A stretch of 64,000 nucleotides of DNA from Acanthosepion pharaonis (GCA_903632075.3 CAHIKZ030001197.1:682001-746000), one strand, 5' to 3'. Positions 12,446-23,575 are shown, numbered from the stretch's first letter. The notes: a model not told the origin generated them from the letters alone. Translations and numbers: made by a program.

Positions 12446-12644
12446 TGTCACAATGAATGACATGTGGATGAATGAGCTCTTTGGAAAACTATTCTATTCT
12501 ACCATTACTACTTGACAAGGTAATTGTAGTTGCTGTTATACTGTTTACCTTTATAAAGTTCAATCTAAAAAGGCTATAAAAGTATATATTTTTGTTAAAC
12601 CAAGAAAAGGATATAACAAAATATCACCGCTTCAAGTTAACTAA

Positions 12645-12725
12645 TAAAGATGGTAAATGCAAAAATTTAAATATTTGGAAAATGTCTTAACAAATGACGG
12701 AAAATGTAACACTGAAATTTAAGCA
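12645..12725 (+). pseudogene. LINE fragment (thumb motif)
   Basis: Reads KFKYLENVLTNDGKCNTEI across a few codons, matching the FKYLGS-type motif also visible at 43560-43690 (minus) and at the end of the window. It lies close to the oppositely oriented fragment at 12375, so the LINE copy is rearranged. Confidence 0.6.
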
Positions 12726-12729
12726 ATGT

Positions 12730-13625
12730 CTTTATGATTCTTCGCATCACTTTATTGTATAGTTTCTATGTTCTTAAAGTCTTTTTATTTGCTTTTAAAG
12801 AACAGTGATTTATGTTAAGTTAATTGTTATTGTTTGGTCTTTTCATTTACAATACGTAGCAGATCTTTCGGGTGTCTAAACTTGGAAAAGGAGCTTTGAT
12901 GTTTTGTTTACTAATTTAATTTGGTTGATAAGTTGATTGTTAGTATTTTTACAAAAAATAAAATAAAATAAATCAATCTCAAGATTATAAATAACCAAGA
13001 TTATTATCATAACATTAAACGCAAACAGAATACAGGCAAATGCCAAATCCGCCACCCCCCTTCTCATGTCCAGAGAACTTACAGAATGAGGAATACGTTA
13101 AGAGGAGTATCATTATGCAGTTATTACCAAACACACACAGAGACAAAATTGGTTCTCCTAGACTGGTTACCAAGACTAAGAGATAAACAAAAAGAATGTT
13201 TGAAACTTATTAATTATTGAATCCACAGGGTAGCAACAAATTTCTGTGTGAATATTAATGACGGTATATATCTGTAAAACCCGTAGTCAAAATGGCTACA
13301 ATTGGAAAAAAGAGCAAAAAGGTATAAAAAAAAAAATAAAAAATAAAAAAAAGAAGCAAAACAATAAGAAGTGAGTGTGGAAAAAAAAAAACGACGAAAA
13401 AACAAATAACCATGAGATTCTTCATATACGCACATACACGCAGAGTGCATGGGAAACACATATACACTATTCAAAAAAACCTTTCAGCAATGAAAAGTGC
13501 ATATAGAAAGAAAAATCGAGTAGTGTAAATACCTCCTGATGAGTCAACGGAGTGATTCCCAGAGGGTCTATCAACGAAACTCTGGAGTCGGGATACTGAA
13601 GGTAACATCAATGAGCTATGTGACA
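12730..13625. other. No recognisable gene
   Basis: A-rich DNA. Purine-rich poly-A stretches at 13325-13400 generate overlapping low-complexity minus-strand frames of F and L residues that I reject as genes. Confidence 0.5.
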
Positions 13626-13651
13626 ATTAATAATAATAATAATAATAATAA

Positions 13652-13849
13652 AACCTTGAAATAGAAATCTCAAAAATGTGGCACATGGGAACATCAACAA
13701 CCCCTGTTGTAGGTGGAGCCCTAGGACTGGCTGGAAAAGATTCCAGTAGACTAATTGAAGGGATTCCTGGAAGTCCATGCCTCAAAGTGATACAAAAAAT
13801 TGTTCTGACAAGTACAGCCCACGCTTTACGAAGGGCTTTATCTATGTAA
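13652..13849 (+). pseudogene. Non-LTR retrotransposon, intact C-terminal end
   Basis: A stop-free 65-codon segment contains EIEISKMWHMGTSTTPVV, GGALGLAGKD, IEGIPGSPCLKVIQKIVLTS and TAHALRRALSM before a TAA. This M-W plus P-V-V-x-G-A-L-G plus C-terminal T-A-x-x-L-R-R pattern is the extreme C terminus of a class of metazoan LINE polyproteins. It is 5'-truncated exactly at an AAT microsatellite (13628-13651). There is no in-frame stop, so this copy looks younger than the other LINE remnants. It has no promoter or upstream domains, so it is a fragment, not a working gene. Confidence 0.7.
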
Positions 13850-13980
13850 TTTTTTTTTTGTCAGTGGAAAGTGTCATGATGCCATTTCTAACCTTAGGTC
13901 CCTGGGCGGGACCCGGAAAGAAATGTGTAAACGCCAGAAATCAAAGAAAATAAAAATAATAATAATAATAATATCCAGCA
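13850..13980 (+). mobile_element. 3' untranslated tail of the LINE at 13652
   Basis: Follows the stop codon directly. It contains a T run, then CCTGGGCGGGACCCGGAAAG, and ends in an ATA/AAT simple repeat at about 13951-13975, the kind of microsatellite tail many LINEs carry. Confidence 0.5.
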
Positions 13981-14320
13981 TAAATAAAATAAAATGAAAT
14001 AAATAAAATAATATAAAAAATAAAATAATATAAAAAAATAAATAAAATAGAAAAATAAATCAAGTGTAATTATAAATTACAAATTACAAATCTAAACAAA
14101 TTTAGAATATAAAAATAGATAAGGATAAAAATAATAAGAATAATACTATTAATAATAGTAACATATAAGTATATATTAATTAATAATTTAAAATTATAAC
14201 TGATGTATGCAAGACAATCACATAAATAACCATATATAAAAATGTCAATATGCGTAAACACATTTGTTAGTAGCCATATAATAAAAGAATGAAAACTGTT
14301 TTTAGGGTTTTAATTTTCCG
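13980..14320. other. A-rich low-complexity DNA
   Basis: Tracts of AAATA, AATAAAAT and similar words. The minus-strand frame at 14070-14261 is low-complexity translation. Confidence 0.7.
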
Positions 14321-14321
14321 A

Positions 14322-14400
14322 CATGAATCGAACCTGTTTTTTACACAGAATCTTTATGTAGCCTGATGTGCTATACCATTTAGTTACACTGGAAGCGTTT
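14322..14400 (-). repeat. tRNA-like sequence (SINE head or tRNA pseudogene)
   Basis: On the minus strand it shows an A-box-like TAACTAAATGGTATAGCA near the 5' side and a B-box-like AGGTTCGATTCATG near the 3' side, with roughly tRNA spacing. The acceptor stem does not pair well, so a functional tRNA is unlikely. Confidence 0.35.
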
Positions 14401-14534
14401 GGTTAGCAAGTTTAAATTACTGTCGGAGGACTCATATTTCTTCGAGATTTCTCGGGCATTCAGGACGGTAAACGTTGTTAATATTGTTTATTATAATCAG
14501 AGCATTTACTTTTACTCTATAAAAATAACGTATA

Positions 14535-14536
<2 letters not shown>

Positions 14537-14573
<37 letters not shown>
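14537..14573. repeat. (TA)n microsatellite
   Basis: Pure TA run of about 37 bases. The plus-strand 129-codon frame that spans it (14399-14788) is rejected as a gene. Confidence 0.95.
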
Positions 14574-14577
<4 letters not shown>

Positions 14578-14936
14578 TATATCCCGGCTTGAGCTTGAGC
14601 GGTGTTGGTACAGTATCTGGGTATGTCGATTTCCATTTTTACCCAGCCACTACCGCGTATTAGTTAGTAAGAAGAACATAGTAGCTAGCGGGAGAGCTGA
14701 TGCTAAACGTCTAGTCGTATGCGGAAGAAGGTGCTATACTGGTAGAACTTGTTCCACTACAGTAAAAGGAAAATCTGAAACATTCTAAGTATGTACCAGG
14801 TAACTACTTAGTTGGCAAAGCCTGATAGTCGTAATATTCTTCTACGATGTTAAGATCTTTATAAGTCGCTCCACCTTTTTTAACCAATGAATCTGTTAGA
14901 TTGATTTTATTATGAACGAATCAAATCTTATTGTAT
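14574..14936. other. Sequence between TA run and Helitron helicase end
   Basis: If the Helitron is complete, its 3' terminus should lie here. I could not identify the short hairpin and CTRR end with confidence. No other gene is evident. Confidence 0.35.
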
Positions 14937-16300
14937 TTAATTGCTCCTCGTACATTGGATTACGGATTCAAATACGATTTTGCGGATCTGTCGCGACATT
15001 GCAATGATTGACGATAGACCATTCCGTTTTCTGGACAGGGTAACATATAGCTGACCATGTGTAAAGAATAGTGTTGGAAGATAGATGGTTGCTGTCTTTG
15101 TTAAGAGATTGTCATTGCGATTTATCAGCTGACATTGCAAATACCAACCTTACCGGAAGCTGAAGTCTAGAAAACTTGAACGGAAGATATTCGTCCGATG
15201 GCATGAGTTTAATTCGTGGAATGAGCAGTCGCTTGCTATAATGTCTCCTTCAATGTATTTTGATAACTCTAAGTCTTGTACCATTGAGATATTCATTTAT
15301 TTTGTCAATGTTCCTGAGGCGCATAACCACACAGCCAGGTTTCAGAATAAGTTTGTGAGATGAGAAATCACCAAATGTCAAGGTATTCAGCTATTCCACA
15401 GGAATGAGTGAGGTTTCGTCACTGCAGAATCCACCCACGCTTAGATACTGTCTTAACGCTTCAGACATTTAACGGATGACAAAGTCGTTTATTTCATCAA
15501 GATGGCATGCGAATCAAAATACTGTTCTTTGATATTCTCAAGAGATAATTCCGGAACCATTTGTGATGGGGGGATCACAATTTGAATTTATTGAGGTTGC
15601 CTTCTGTGTCTGTTGCAACTTTGACTGATAGCCTCATGTTTTCTGTAAGAGTGAATTGCTTGACCCTCTGCCATAGTACACTGTGATTGAAGGATATTAG
15701 CACAACCTGCTACAGTGTTGCCCTTTTTTTTATAATTGGTAGAATCTGTCTAAAAACCCCAGGAAACATCAAAGGAAACCCGCCAAAATCGATGGTTGCC
15801 ATTGAAGGTCATAGGTGCTGTCTAATGTCTTTGTAGGTTCGATCAACAGCTTCATAAACACATTTCGAATACATTGAAACTTCATCCCACACAATCAGAA
15901 CTGGTTTCTATTGTGATATAGCTTTTAAAGAGTCATGATATGTGCTGCACATGGCAGTTCGGGTCACATTGAGTTTTTTTTGAAAGCCTCTCTATAGCGT
16001 CAATAATTGTTTGAATTATATACGTCTTGCCTGAGCCACCAGTCCTGATTAAGCGCTGTTGATATTCTAATTCAGAATGGCTCCCGTAATCGAATCAAAT
16101 ATTTGCCGTTGTTGCATTCTTAATGTAATTCTTGTATCGAGACGATTCCATATTTGCATGTTAGATTCCTTTGCCGGTGATGATAAGTCGGCATCTACGC
16201 CTGTAATTTGCGGAATCTGGGAAAATCAGCCAGACTATAGACATTGCCCAGAAGATGTTCATTCATTTGGCGTAACAGCTGGTTCTCATCAACGATAACT
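14937..16300 (-). pseudogene. Helitron PIF1-type helicase remnant
   Basis: The Walker A loop reads RTGGSGKTYIIQTIIDAIER (about 15990-16045). Later motifs are LILKPGCVVMRLRNIDK, NEYLNGTRLRVI (about 15270-15360), PSDEYLPFKFSRLQLPVRL (about 15150-15215), and the terminal FTHGQLYVTLSRKRNGLSS (about 15010-15066). These are in the standard PIF1 order. Several frameshifts and stops separate them. The canonical G-x-S-D-Q-like segment is degraded (FAMSADKSQ). Helicase superfamily 1 function is known for intact members only. Confidence 0.9.
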
Positions 16301-16749
16301 CTATTGCAATCAGTAATCTTTGTCGTGTAATTGTTGTAGAACATCAAAACATCAGGAAATTCGCAGTGGATGAGAATTAAAACAAATAGACTCAGTATTT
16401 GATTAGTAGAAGTGATTGTTATTTAGGCATCACGCATATCGCGATCGTATTCATCGTTGTTCACAATAAGATACAACTTGACACATGCCTCTTGAAACGT
16501 GCTACAAATTTCACCATTTACATTACGAAAGTTTTCGTAAGAACTCGACCCTATTCTGTGCAAAAGAAGCATTCTCAGCATTCATTCGCGGTCTTTTGGA
16601 GATACATAGTAAGTCTGTTCGATTGCATATCATCTGCGCCGTCTACTTCAAGTTTCTGTGGATTGATTTCAAGTAAAACTTAGCGGGAAATCTTGATATC
16701 GAGTCTGTCTTGCTAACTCGTCACTGGCGTTGATTCGAAAAAAAAATGT

Positions 16750-17700
16750 GCTAGCGTTCTTCACTAATTCGTGCTGCTGCCAGAGCTTCGTCGGCTGTCA
16801 TATTCTGACGGAGATAAACGGGTTGTGGCATGTTGAGATGGATAGCAAGTTGGCAGACAGCTGGCAACTCTGAATGCATAGAAAAACCGTAGATTCGCCA
16901 CAAAGCTTCCGAGCTACTGACATATCGACCATCAATATGCTGCCGAATTTCGTCGAGCGTTGCCACTTGCTGCTCTTGATTATCATTGGTCGAATACAGC
17001 ATTTGTGCTCAAATATTGCTGTCACTTCGTTTGTAAACGTATTTGTACAAATACTTGACTGCTTAAAACTGTAGAGGCTATTTCAACGTTGATATGAATA
17101 TTGTAATTCTTTGATAAAAAAAAAGGATTGTAGGGAACGATCCATCGATTATCATACATGAATACTTTCTTAAAGTTGCGCCTTTCGTTTCTTCTGTAAA
17201 TTGGGTAAGAGTCATCATTGTCAGTTGTTTGTTCACAAAAAGCTTTTGGGAATTCTTTGAGCAACGTCACTCCTTCATACATGGTATATTTGCAATTCCA
17301 GGACCGCAAAGACCATAGATGTTTGTTGAAGTAATTGTCTCGGGGTCTGGAATTTCAGTACAATCGTAGTTGTTATGTTCATCGGTGTTTCATGGGTCAT
17401 TGTCGCGATTAAGAATGATCAGCATATGCATCTGAGGAAAACCCTGCTTTTGAAATTCGATGGACAAAATGTCTCCGAAAATGCGTCCCAAAATTTTGAG
17501 GTTTCGAATATCATGAAGCATTGCCTTCATCTTCATGCGAAAGATTCGGACACATAGATCGGGTCTGTCGCATGCTTTTTGATTTGGTTTTCGAGTAATT
17601 TCTGGCCAAATTGGATTGCACGTAAATGTCACAAAAAGATCTGGTTTTCCCCAGGCTCGCACTATTGCCAATGAATTCAAGTAAAGGTTTTTCATTTAGC
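16750..17700 (-). pseudogene. Helitron Rep domain remnant
   Basis: The 101-codon frame at 17390-17695 holds GKPDLFVTFTCNPIWPEI, DRPDLCVRIF and IEFQKQGFPQMHMLI. The last contains the H-x-H-like metal-binding position degraded to M-H, where families usually show HAH or HxH. Further on come YPIYRRNERR, DNRWIVPYNPFF and HINVEI (17022-17309). Then come DEIRQHIDGRYVSSSEALWR and LPAVCQLAIHLNMPQP (16751-17002). The paired catalytic tyrosines could not be confirmed because the frame breaks near 17020-17060. Known role: HUH endonuclease of rolling-circle transposition. Confidence 0.9.
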
Positions 17701-18600
17701 GCTCGCTACCAACAAATGTGGCTGGCAAGGCAATAGGGTGACCAATTGTTTCCGGTTATTCATTGCACAGCACTTGATCCATCAATCCTATGAAGTATTC
17801 ACTGCGTAGCTGTGCTTGATGCCAATTCAATCTAGTTTCTTTGATTTTGCAGAAATTGTTGACTGCATATTCATGACTAAGACGGCCACTGAACTGAAAT
17901 TGGGTGAAGTAACCATCTTGTATCATCATTTGATAGGAGAAATATTACTGTTGGGTTACAGTTTTTCCCGATGCTGCAGTTAGACCAAACATTTCCACCA
18001 TAGAAATTTAACAGTACAAAATGAAGAGGATCATAAGATGAATGCAACTGACTAATTCACTCTAATTGGGTATCATTCTCACTGTACTTACGGAATATAA
18101 AATCACGATGTTCACTTTCTCTAGAGAAATGTATGGATTGCCAGATCTTCTCCTGTTGGCAAATCATAGCGACGGTCGTTGTGCCGAATTGGCTGAATAC
18201 ATATTCCATAACGTTGTGTATTTTGCATTTGAAGCTACACTAAATAGGGGACATAGTTGACAGCATAGCGATTGTACTGATTGAGCTAGCGGATGAGCAT
18301 TTGCACAAATGGACCACTGAACGCATCATTTAAATTCAACCGATAATTTTCTTGCGCATCGGTGTCGTAGATATAGATCTGCGCAACCCGAAGCATTTTA
18401 ACGACTTCTGCTATCCAATGCCGTGATGTGAGATGATGAAAACTCCCTTGCATTCAGTAGCTGTAAACTCATTTACGCCAATTGGTGTGATCTCGATCAA
18501 AGCTGGCCTCACTTGACGTAAAAGTAGATGCATTGTGCGTGAAGAAAGTGTTTTGCTTTGTCGATGTTTTCAGTCATTTTATGCCTTCAGCTGGAGGCGG
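17700..18600 (-). pseudogene. Helitron-like N-terminal domain, middle part
   Basis: Readable motifs in minus orientation are NDRRYDLPTGEDLAI (about 18110-18180), YDPLHFVLL (about 18020-18050), and ETRLNWHQAQLRSEYFIGL (about 17780-17850). These are diagnostic conserved blocks upstream of the Rep catalytic core. They lie in different frames with several stops between them. Confidence 0.8.
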
Positions 18601-18624
18601 CTGAGTTGGCGGAAGATTGAGTTT

Positions 18625-19465
18625 TCATTCTTTGCAACATAATTGAAAGCGTGATTTGCGACAGGAAGACTGAACAATTAGTTCCTCAAAAAACATATAT
18701 GCATTGCAATGACAACATCTCACGTCCATTCGTTCAAGTAGCTGTCTCTGTGTTCTATTTGGCGAAAGCAACGCTTTTGCTCTTGCTGCTCTCCGACGTT
18801 GTTTTCTCATACGAAGTTGATTTGGGTTCTGCACACGACTGGCAGGTTGAAAGTTGGCATCGTTTTCATTAAATAAAGTTCTGTCTGGCGCACCTTGAGC
18901 ATTTATTGAACGAACCTGGCATTGGTTTTCATTAAATAAACGTCTGACAATATCAGATTTTCCCCCGTGTTTATCAAATTGTTTTGAATCTTTGATCTTG
19001 CTTGCGTAGATGATACGGCATTACCACATTGATTGTCGTTTGGATGTCGAATATGACCTGATACTCGTTCTTGATCTCGTTCTCTTCTTGAAATGTACGA
19101 TGGGGTTGTTTCGATCATTGTTCGCCTTGCGTGGCCATTTCTTTCTACTGATCATTGAAGATTTTAGGTTGTTGGTGATGCATTCACCCGCCTATTTTCA
19201 GAATTCTCTTGTGATAATTGTTTTGACCGATGTTTTTCGGTTTCCTCTTCCCATCGTTTAACATGGCTTTCCCTGTATTAAGACAATCGTTGTAACCGCT
19301 GCTCTTCCGTCTCCCCTTGCCTTCGTTTACGTGTCCACACTTTAGCCTTTGTTAGACGTCTTGTACGCTGTTCTTTGCCTTCCTCATCCCTTCGCTTAGC
19401 CTCCCGCTCCCGTTCCAAGCGTCTTCTTTTTTTCTCGTCCAGTTCCCATTGCTTATTTACCGCAG
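18625..19465 (-). pseudogene. Helitron N-terminal region with zinc-binding motif
   Basis: Starts with a highly charged stretch (KKRRRLEREREAKRRDEEG) followed by repeated RL-x-R and EEQR-like words, as found at the N termini of many animal Helitron proteins. After stops it reaches CCHCNAYMFFEEL at about 18690-18730, followed by FQLCC. This C-x2-C plus later CC pattern is the Helitron-specific zinc motif. The basic run KQRRRAARAKALLSPNRTQR precedes it. Interrupted by stops at about 19260 and 19145. Confidence 0.8.
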
Positions 19466-19469
19466 TTTT

Positions 19470-19890
19470 TTTTTTAATGTAAAACTAAATCTTTGGGAAG
19501 ACACTTTCTAAAAAGAGAGGAGTTGAGCCTCACTTTCGATATCCAGTATCTAAATTAACAATCATTAGACATTTTTGAATTACAAAGATCAGTTTAGTTA
19601 TTTATTTTATTAAATACAACAGTTTCGTTCTATGTTGTATTAACACTTAAAAAACTACCTCATATACATATCCAGTAATTCATTTAAGCCAGTAGATATT
19701 TTTTAATTTCAAATAAAATCGCAGTTTAATTACTTATGTCATGAAATACAACAGTCAATCTACTTACACGTATACGTAGAAAATTTGCTTTGCTTTCTTC
19801 TTCCCTTCTGTTAACCAATCAAACCTTACGATTTGCGTACAGACAAATCAAGAAGAAAAAATGACTAACTTTTTCAATTTTATATATATA
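19470..19890. other. No recognisable gene
   Basis: AT-rich DNA between the Helitron N terminus and the SINE. The Helitron 5' end may lie here. A short TA run sits at 19881-19892. Confidence 0.45.
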
Positions 19891-19893
19891 TAT

Positions 19894-20287
19894 AGGAGGC
19901 ACGGTGGAGTAATGAATATCGGCTTGGATTGAGGAATCGCAGAGCCGAGTTCGAATCCAGATTGAATCCATTACATTCACTTACGTGTGAAAGGTGTAAA
20001 TCCGCTTCTTCTCCCTCCAGCTATGGGTAAAATAGCAGGACAAACTGGGTTCTATAGCCTTGGATGGCAACTGGTCTAGGAGAAGGACAACTCTGAATTC
20101 GAAACCTGCGGAGGGTTGTTTAGGAACCTTGTGGTGCACCAGGTCTCTGTATTTGACCCTTCAAAAAGTGTGGATGGTCCTGCACGAAACCTTCACCACT
20201 ATAATCGAATCTCATGTGCCGGTGTCGGGCTGTCAGTTTCCTGGAAACTGATCTGCTTGACCCTCATACGTCGAACCCGACGGGAGA

Positions 20288-20292
<5 letters not shown>
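19894..20292 (+). repeat. Full-length tRNA-derived SINE
   Basis: A tRNA-like head has A-box-like GGTGGAGTAATGAATA and B-box-like CCGAGTTCGAATCCAG (about 19943-19958). Then come a spacer with ATTACATTCACTTACGTG, a core with CCAGCTATGGGTAAAATAGC, and a 3' body reaching GAACCCGACGGGAG. It is flanked on both sides by (TA)n. A closely similar inverted copy lies at 44400-44815. Its two overlapping plus-strand frames are not genes. Possible membership in the cephalopod Ceph-SINE superfamily is an inference from the conserved central core. Confidence 0.85.
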
Positions 20293-20320
<28 letters not shown>

Positions 20321-20453
20321 ACACAGCAACACTTATACTACTCGATAATCAGGGATCGCAACTTAAACTTTTAAATATGGAAATCTTTTTTCACTTCTCA
20401 ATTGGACAAGATATAGTTTTTATCTCGTTCCGCATTTGCTAAGAAGTCATTTT

Positions 20454-20537
20454 TAGCATCACAACATTACTTCCATTCTTTTAGCATCACAACATTACTT
20501 CCATTCTTTTAGCATCACAACATTACTTCCATTCTTT
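20454..20537 (+). repeat. Three perfect 28-bp tandem units
   Basis: The unit beginning TAGCATCACAACATTACTTC occurs three times with period 28 (20454, 20482, 20510) and no mismatch, implying recent slippage or unequal exchange. Confidence 0.95.
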
Positions 20538-20539
20538 TA

Positions 20540-20965
20540 TTCAATAACAAAATCAATTCCGGTAACATAAAAATTTAAAACTTTTCATCTTGGCACAATT
20601 TGTTGTATCTTTCTTCACACTTCTGGATTCTTTTTCATTATTATATTTAATCTCACCTTTGGATGAATCTTTATTCAGTTTATCTTAATCTCCCATATAT
20701 ACCGGGTAATGTCAGTGTTGCTCCGGTATTTATTCCATCTAAATGTGGTTAAATTTTGTTTAATATTTTTTTAAACATGCCTTCAGCCTAGCCAATATAA
20801 TTCATGCTACTTTGGTTCTATGTACGGCGTTGCTACTTAAACAGTGTGCATTTAAAGGGCAATCATCGTTTTTTTTTACATTTGTAAGCTGTTGCGTTAT
20901 ACGGAGGCATAACTCTCAAAACTTTCTGGTTATGCTCCTTGATAATAGATTCTACACACACATAT

Positions 20966-21008
<43 letters not shown>

Positions 21009-21477
21009 AGTACAAGATCACGGCAGTTGATCGAACACACATACAATTAAGGAACAAATATTCTATAAAAGAGAATGCCAAGTAGAGACCTAATATATAA
21101 TTGCATGTTTCTTCCAATTTAATGGCTTGTCACAAGAAGGCGCAATGTCAGTCTTATTTTCTGTTTCTCTAATCTAACAACCACAACAATAAATTAGCTA
21201 TATATATATATATATATATTGTGTGTGTGTGTGTGTGTTTTCTGCACATATGTGATCGAAATATTTTTGTACATATACAAGAACACATTTGTATCTTGAT
21301 ATATGCATTTTTACACCTCGGAAGAGCTGAGCCACTGCACATATGTATACGGCAACAGGAATCAAATACATCCATATTACTTTATATATGCAAATATATA
21401 TGTTTTGCCTGGACAGAGAAATCGATAAAATTAATACCATGTAACTAAATATATGGGTTTCTATCGACGAGCACACG

Positions 21478-21519
<42 letters not shown>

Positions 21520-21840
21520 GATAGATAGATATGTGTGTGCGTGCGTGTGTGTGTATGTATGTATTTGTTTGTGTGTGTCTCATTTAAAAAGAAACATTTT
21601 ATGCCTATTAAATTTATTGATCATTTTTATTTTCTAACATGTGAATAATTTTTCGCAAATGAGTCATTGAATCTAATTTTGACTATTTTATACATCAACA
21701 ACGTCATTTGCTAAAAGTTGTATGCATATTCGAAGAAATAATCAATAAATTTAATAAACATTTTTTTTTTCGTTTTAATAAGACGTCTAGTGTTACGGGG
21801 AGTAGTATGCACTCAACTGCCTCATGTAGCTATTTATAGA
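20540..21840. other. Gene-free stretch with microsatellites
   Basis: Holds TA runs at about 20968-21000 and 21199-21219 (continuing into GT), and a CT-TA-GATA compound tract at about 21479-21535. Frames across these tracts are low-complexity. No gene is recognised. Confidence 0.7.
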
Positions 21841-21879
21841 CTTTGTGACTTCATATATAAATGAGACACCTCATCTCCC

Positions 21880-22430
21880 TGTACTGAAGAGGTTTTATCC
21901 TTTTATTTTCCATGGTACTTCTGGGAGCTTTTGTTTCCTCACTATCATCCACCCTCTCCCTAAGAGATTGTCTAGATATGGGAGATTATAATCTTTTTTT
22001 TTTCAGAGGAGTGTTCCTCCAATGATTGTCTTGGTTCATCTTCAGAGTCTATATTACTCTTGTCTTCACTGTCTAGTTCGTCTTGCCTTAACACTTTCGC
22101 CTTCATTACTTTCAAGCTCATTATATAGTTCTTCATCGATGTCATGTTGCAATATAACTTGGTCTGCATGCACTAATATCCCATTTCCATTTGTTTCTAT
22201 TATCATAGTGTTCTGTCCACTTTGCATTATGAATCTTGCCTCTTGTAGATTAAACTCACTATTCTTTTTATATCACAGTTTTTGTTAGTGGCATAAGACA
22301 TGGTTAACGAAGCACTAATTTGTCTACTCATCAGGACGGGCTTTTCGATCTTCCAGCATGTAGTATTATCTTATAGCTTAGCAACAACATAGGAAGAAAT
22401 GTATCTATTTTTTCTTTCCGCTGCAGACAT
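21880..22430 (-). pseudogene. Post-integrase tail of the Ty3/gypsy remnant
   Basis: Contains SEFNLQEARFIMQSGQ and GILVHADQVILQ, which resemble the HADQ-type segment after the integrase in this class, then a long acidic stretch (ELESNEGESVKARRTR). Frames are broken at several points. Confidence 0.55.
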
Positions 22431-22930
22431 ACTTTTAATCCGTTTTTATAGTTTGCGCCGTCTTTTCTGCTAATCCCTTTAATCGTGGATGGTACGGTGG
22501 GGTCTTATATGGTTTGCATCTAATTTTGTCCAGCCATTTGCATAGTTCTTTCTCACAGAACAGTAGGGTTTTGTCAGTTAGTAGTGCTTCCGGAATTCCA
22601 TTTCTTGAAAATATGATCATTTACGCTTGTTTCACGTTCGAACTTCTTTTGTTGGAAACCTGTATTACTTCTAGCCAGCCTGAATACAAATCTACCAGTA
22701 TTAGTAAAAATCCCACTCCATTAACATGGGCATGATCCATGTATACTCTGTTCCAAGTTTGGAACTCTTTAGGCCATGTATGTTTTTTTATCTTTCGGAA
22801 TTTTCTTCTTACATTATACATCTTTTTATGTGTTCTTCTACATTCATAGAATAGCCTGGCCACCATGGCTCTAGTCTTAATCTCCCTTGCTTAGACGTTA
22901 TTCCGCAATGAAAATCATCATGTATGCGTT
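22430..22930 (-). pseudogene. Ty3/gypsy integrase remnant
   Basis: A weak zinc-binding region with HDDFHCG and RLEPWWPGYS (about 22840-22920) is followed by the core. All three catalytic acidic positions are visible: Asp in VYMDHAH, Asp in LLTDKT, and Glu in GLAEKTAQTIK. The core is split by a stop at 22620 between the two open frames 22621-22866 and 22435-22620. Known role of intact members: inserts the element cDNA into chromosomes. This copy is broken. Confidence 0.85.
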
Positions 22931-23043
22931 TTATAATTTTGCCGCTTTGCGTTGCTGGCGGAACCACTACGCCTCCACTACAAATTAAACCCTTTGCTAC
23001 GGTTAACTTGTGTTTAACCTCTTTAAAACGACTTTCTGCCCAT

Positions 23044-23149
23044 GGGCAATTGTTCCACTAATTCTTTTTCTGAACAATATACTGTACGTATCCTCAGGGC
23101 AATTGTTCCACTTATTCTTTTTCTGAACAATATACTGTACGTATCCTCA
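23044..23149 (+). repeat. Perfect-but-one 53-bp tandem duplication
   Basis: Units 23044-23096 and 23097-23149 differ at a single base. The length is not a multiple of three, so it also shifts the pol reading frame. It is clearly younger than the element it lies in. Confidence 0.95.
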
Positions 23150-23264
23150 GATAATTTGTCTATCAACAAAATATCACTTTCGACCCAGTGTAAAGAAATG
23201 TCTTGGCATTTTCCTCCTCTTTCTTATCAGAAGTAATGAACGTCAATCATGACAAACCGTCTAC

Positions 23265-23490
23265 ATGAAGAATGGTATTGCCTGTTATTTACTCAATATC
23301 ATAGTCAAATTCCATTAATATTGCGGTCCATCTTAGAATTCTAGGAGACGTTACCTCAGGAAGTTCCGTCCTAGGATTAAATATGTATTCTAAAGGTCTA
23401 TTGTCGGATCTTAGTAAGAATTTCGTTCCAATCAAAAACTGACGAACTCTGTCTTCCATATTATAGCCAACGCTTCTTTCTTAATGTTTG
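23265..23490 (-). pseudogene. Ty3/gypsy RNase H end
   Basis: Legible segments are NIKKEALAII, then after a frameshift SDNRPLEYIF, and RILRWTAILMEFDYDIE, the standard end of the RNase H domain, followed by a segment like TGNTILHVDGLS. A stop sits between the last two (about 23290). The first conserved part of the domain is lost at the pogo boundary. Confidence 0.85.
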
Positions 23491-23492
23491 AG

Positions 23493-23575
23493 TACTGTAT
23501 TTTCCGCACTATAGTCCGCACCTGTATATAAGCCGCACTTCTATAAATTCAACTATATCGACATAACTGGTTCGT
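23493..23575 (+). repeat. pogo/Tigger-like terminal repeat
   Basis: Starts TACTGTATTTTCCGCACTAT and continues with GTCCGCACC and ATAAGCCGCAC. The style and opening match the terminus at 47007. No partner end is found nearby, so this is a solo or truncated end. Confidence 0.6.

Larger units (their letters stand above)
14937..19465 (-). mobile_element. Helitron (Rep/helicase rolling-circle transposon), decayed
   Basis: On the minus strand the usual Helitron order is legible across 4.5 kb: charged N-terminal region (19260-19465), CxxC zinc motif (18625-18834), Helitron N-terminal-like domain with RYDLPT and YDPLHFVLL motifs (18000-18200), Rep region (16750-17860), then a PIF1-type helicase (14937-16070). 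Many stops and frameshifts show that it is dead. Known mechanism: the Rep protein nicks and joins single strands while the helicase unwinds. The length and completeness of domains suggest one ancestral full-length insertion. Neither terminus could be pinned down. Confidence 0.9.
21880..23492 (-). mobile_element. Ty3/gypsy-type LTR retrotransposon pol remnant
   Basis: Minus-strand order is RNase H end (23270-23490), integrase zinc-binding region (about 22820-22930), integrase core (22435-22820) and a post-integrase tail down to about 21900. It is cut at 23492 exactly where a pogo-like terminus begins, so reverse transcriptase, protease and gag are missing. I found no LTRs. Stops, frameshifts and a 53-bp internal duplication (23044-23149) show an inactive fossil copy. 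The window holds nothing else of this element. Confidence 0.85.

Noticed and set aside
13214..13474. Two hydrophobic minus-strand frames that look like membrane proteins
   Set aside because: The F/L-rich stretches come from poly-A tracts read on the other strand.
14399..14788. 129-codon plus-strand frame
   Set aside because: Runs through a TA microsatellite and shows no family features on either side.
16077..19261. Several plus-strand frames of 60-95 codons
   Set aside because: They lie antisense to recognisable Helitron domains.
20060..20442. Overlapping frames resembling the minus-strand frames at 44256-44686
   Set aside because: The resemblance is explained by two copies of the same SINE, not by a conserved protein.
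21880..23492. Possible flanking LTRs of the Ty3/gypsy remnant
   Set aside because: I searched by eye for long direct repeats on either side and found none.
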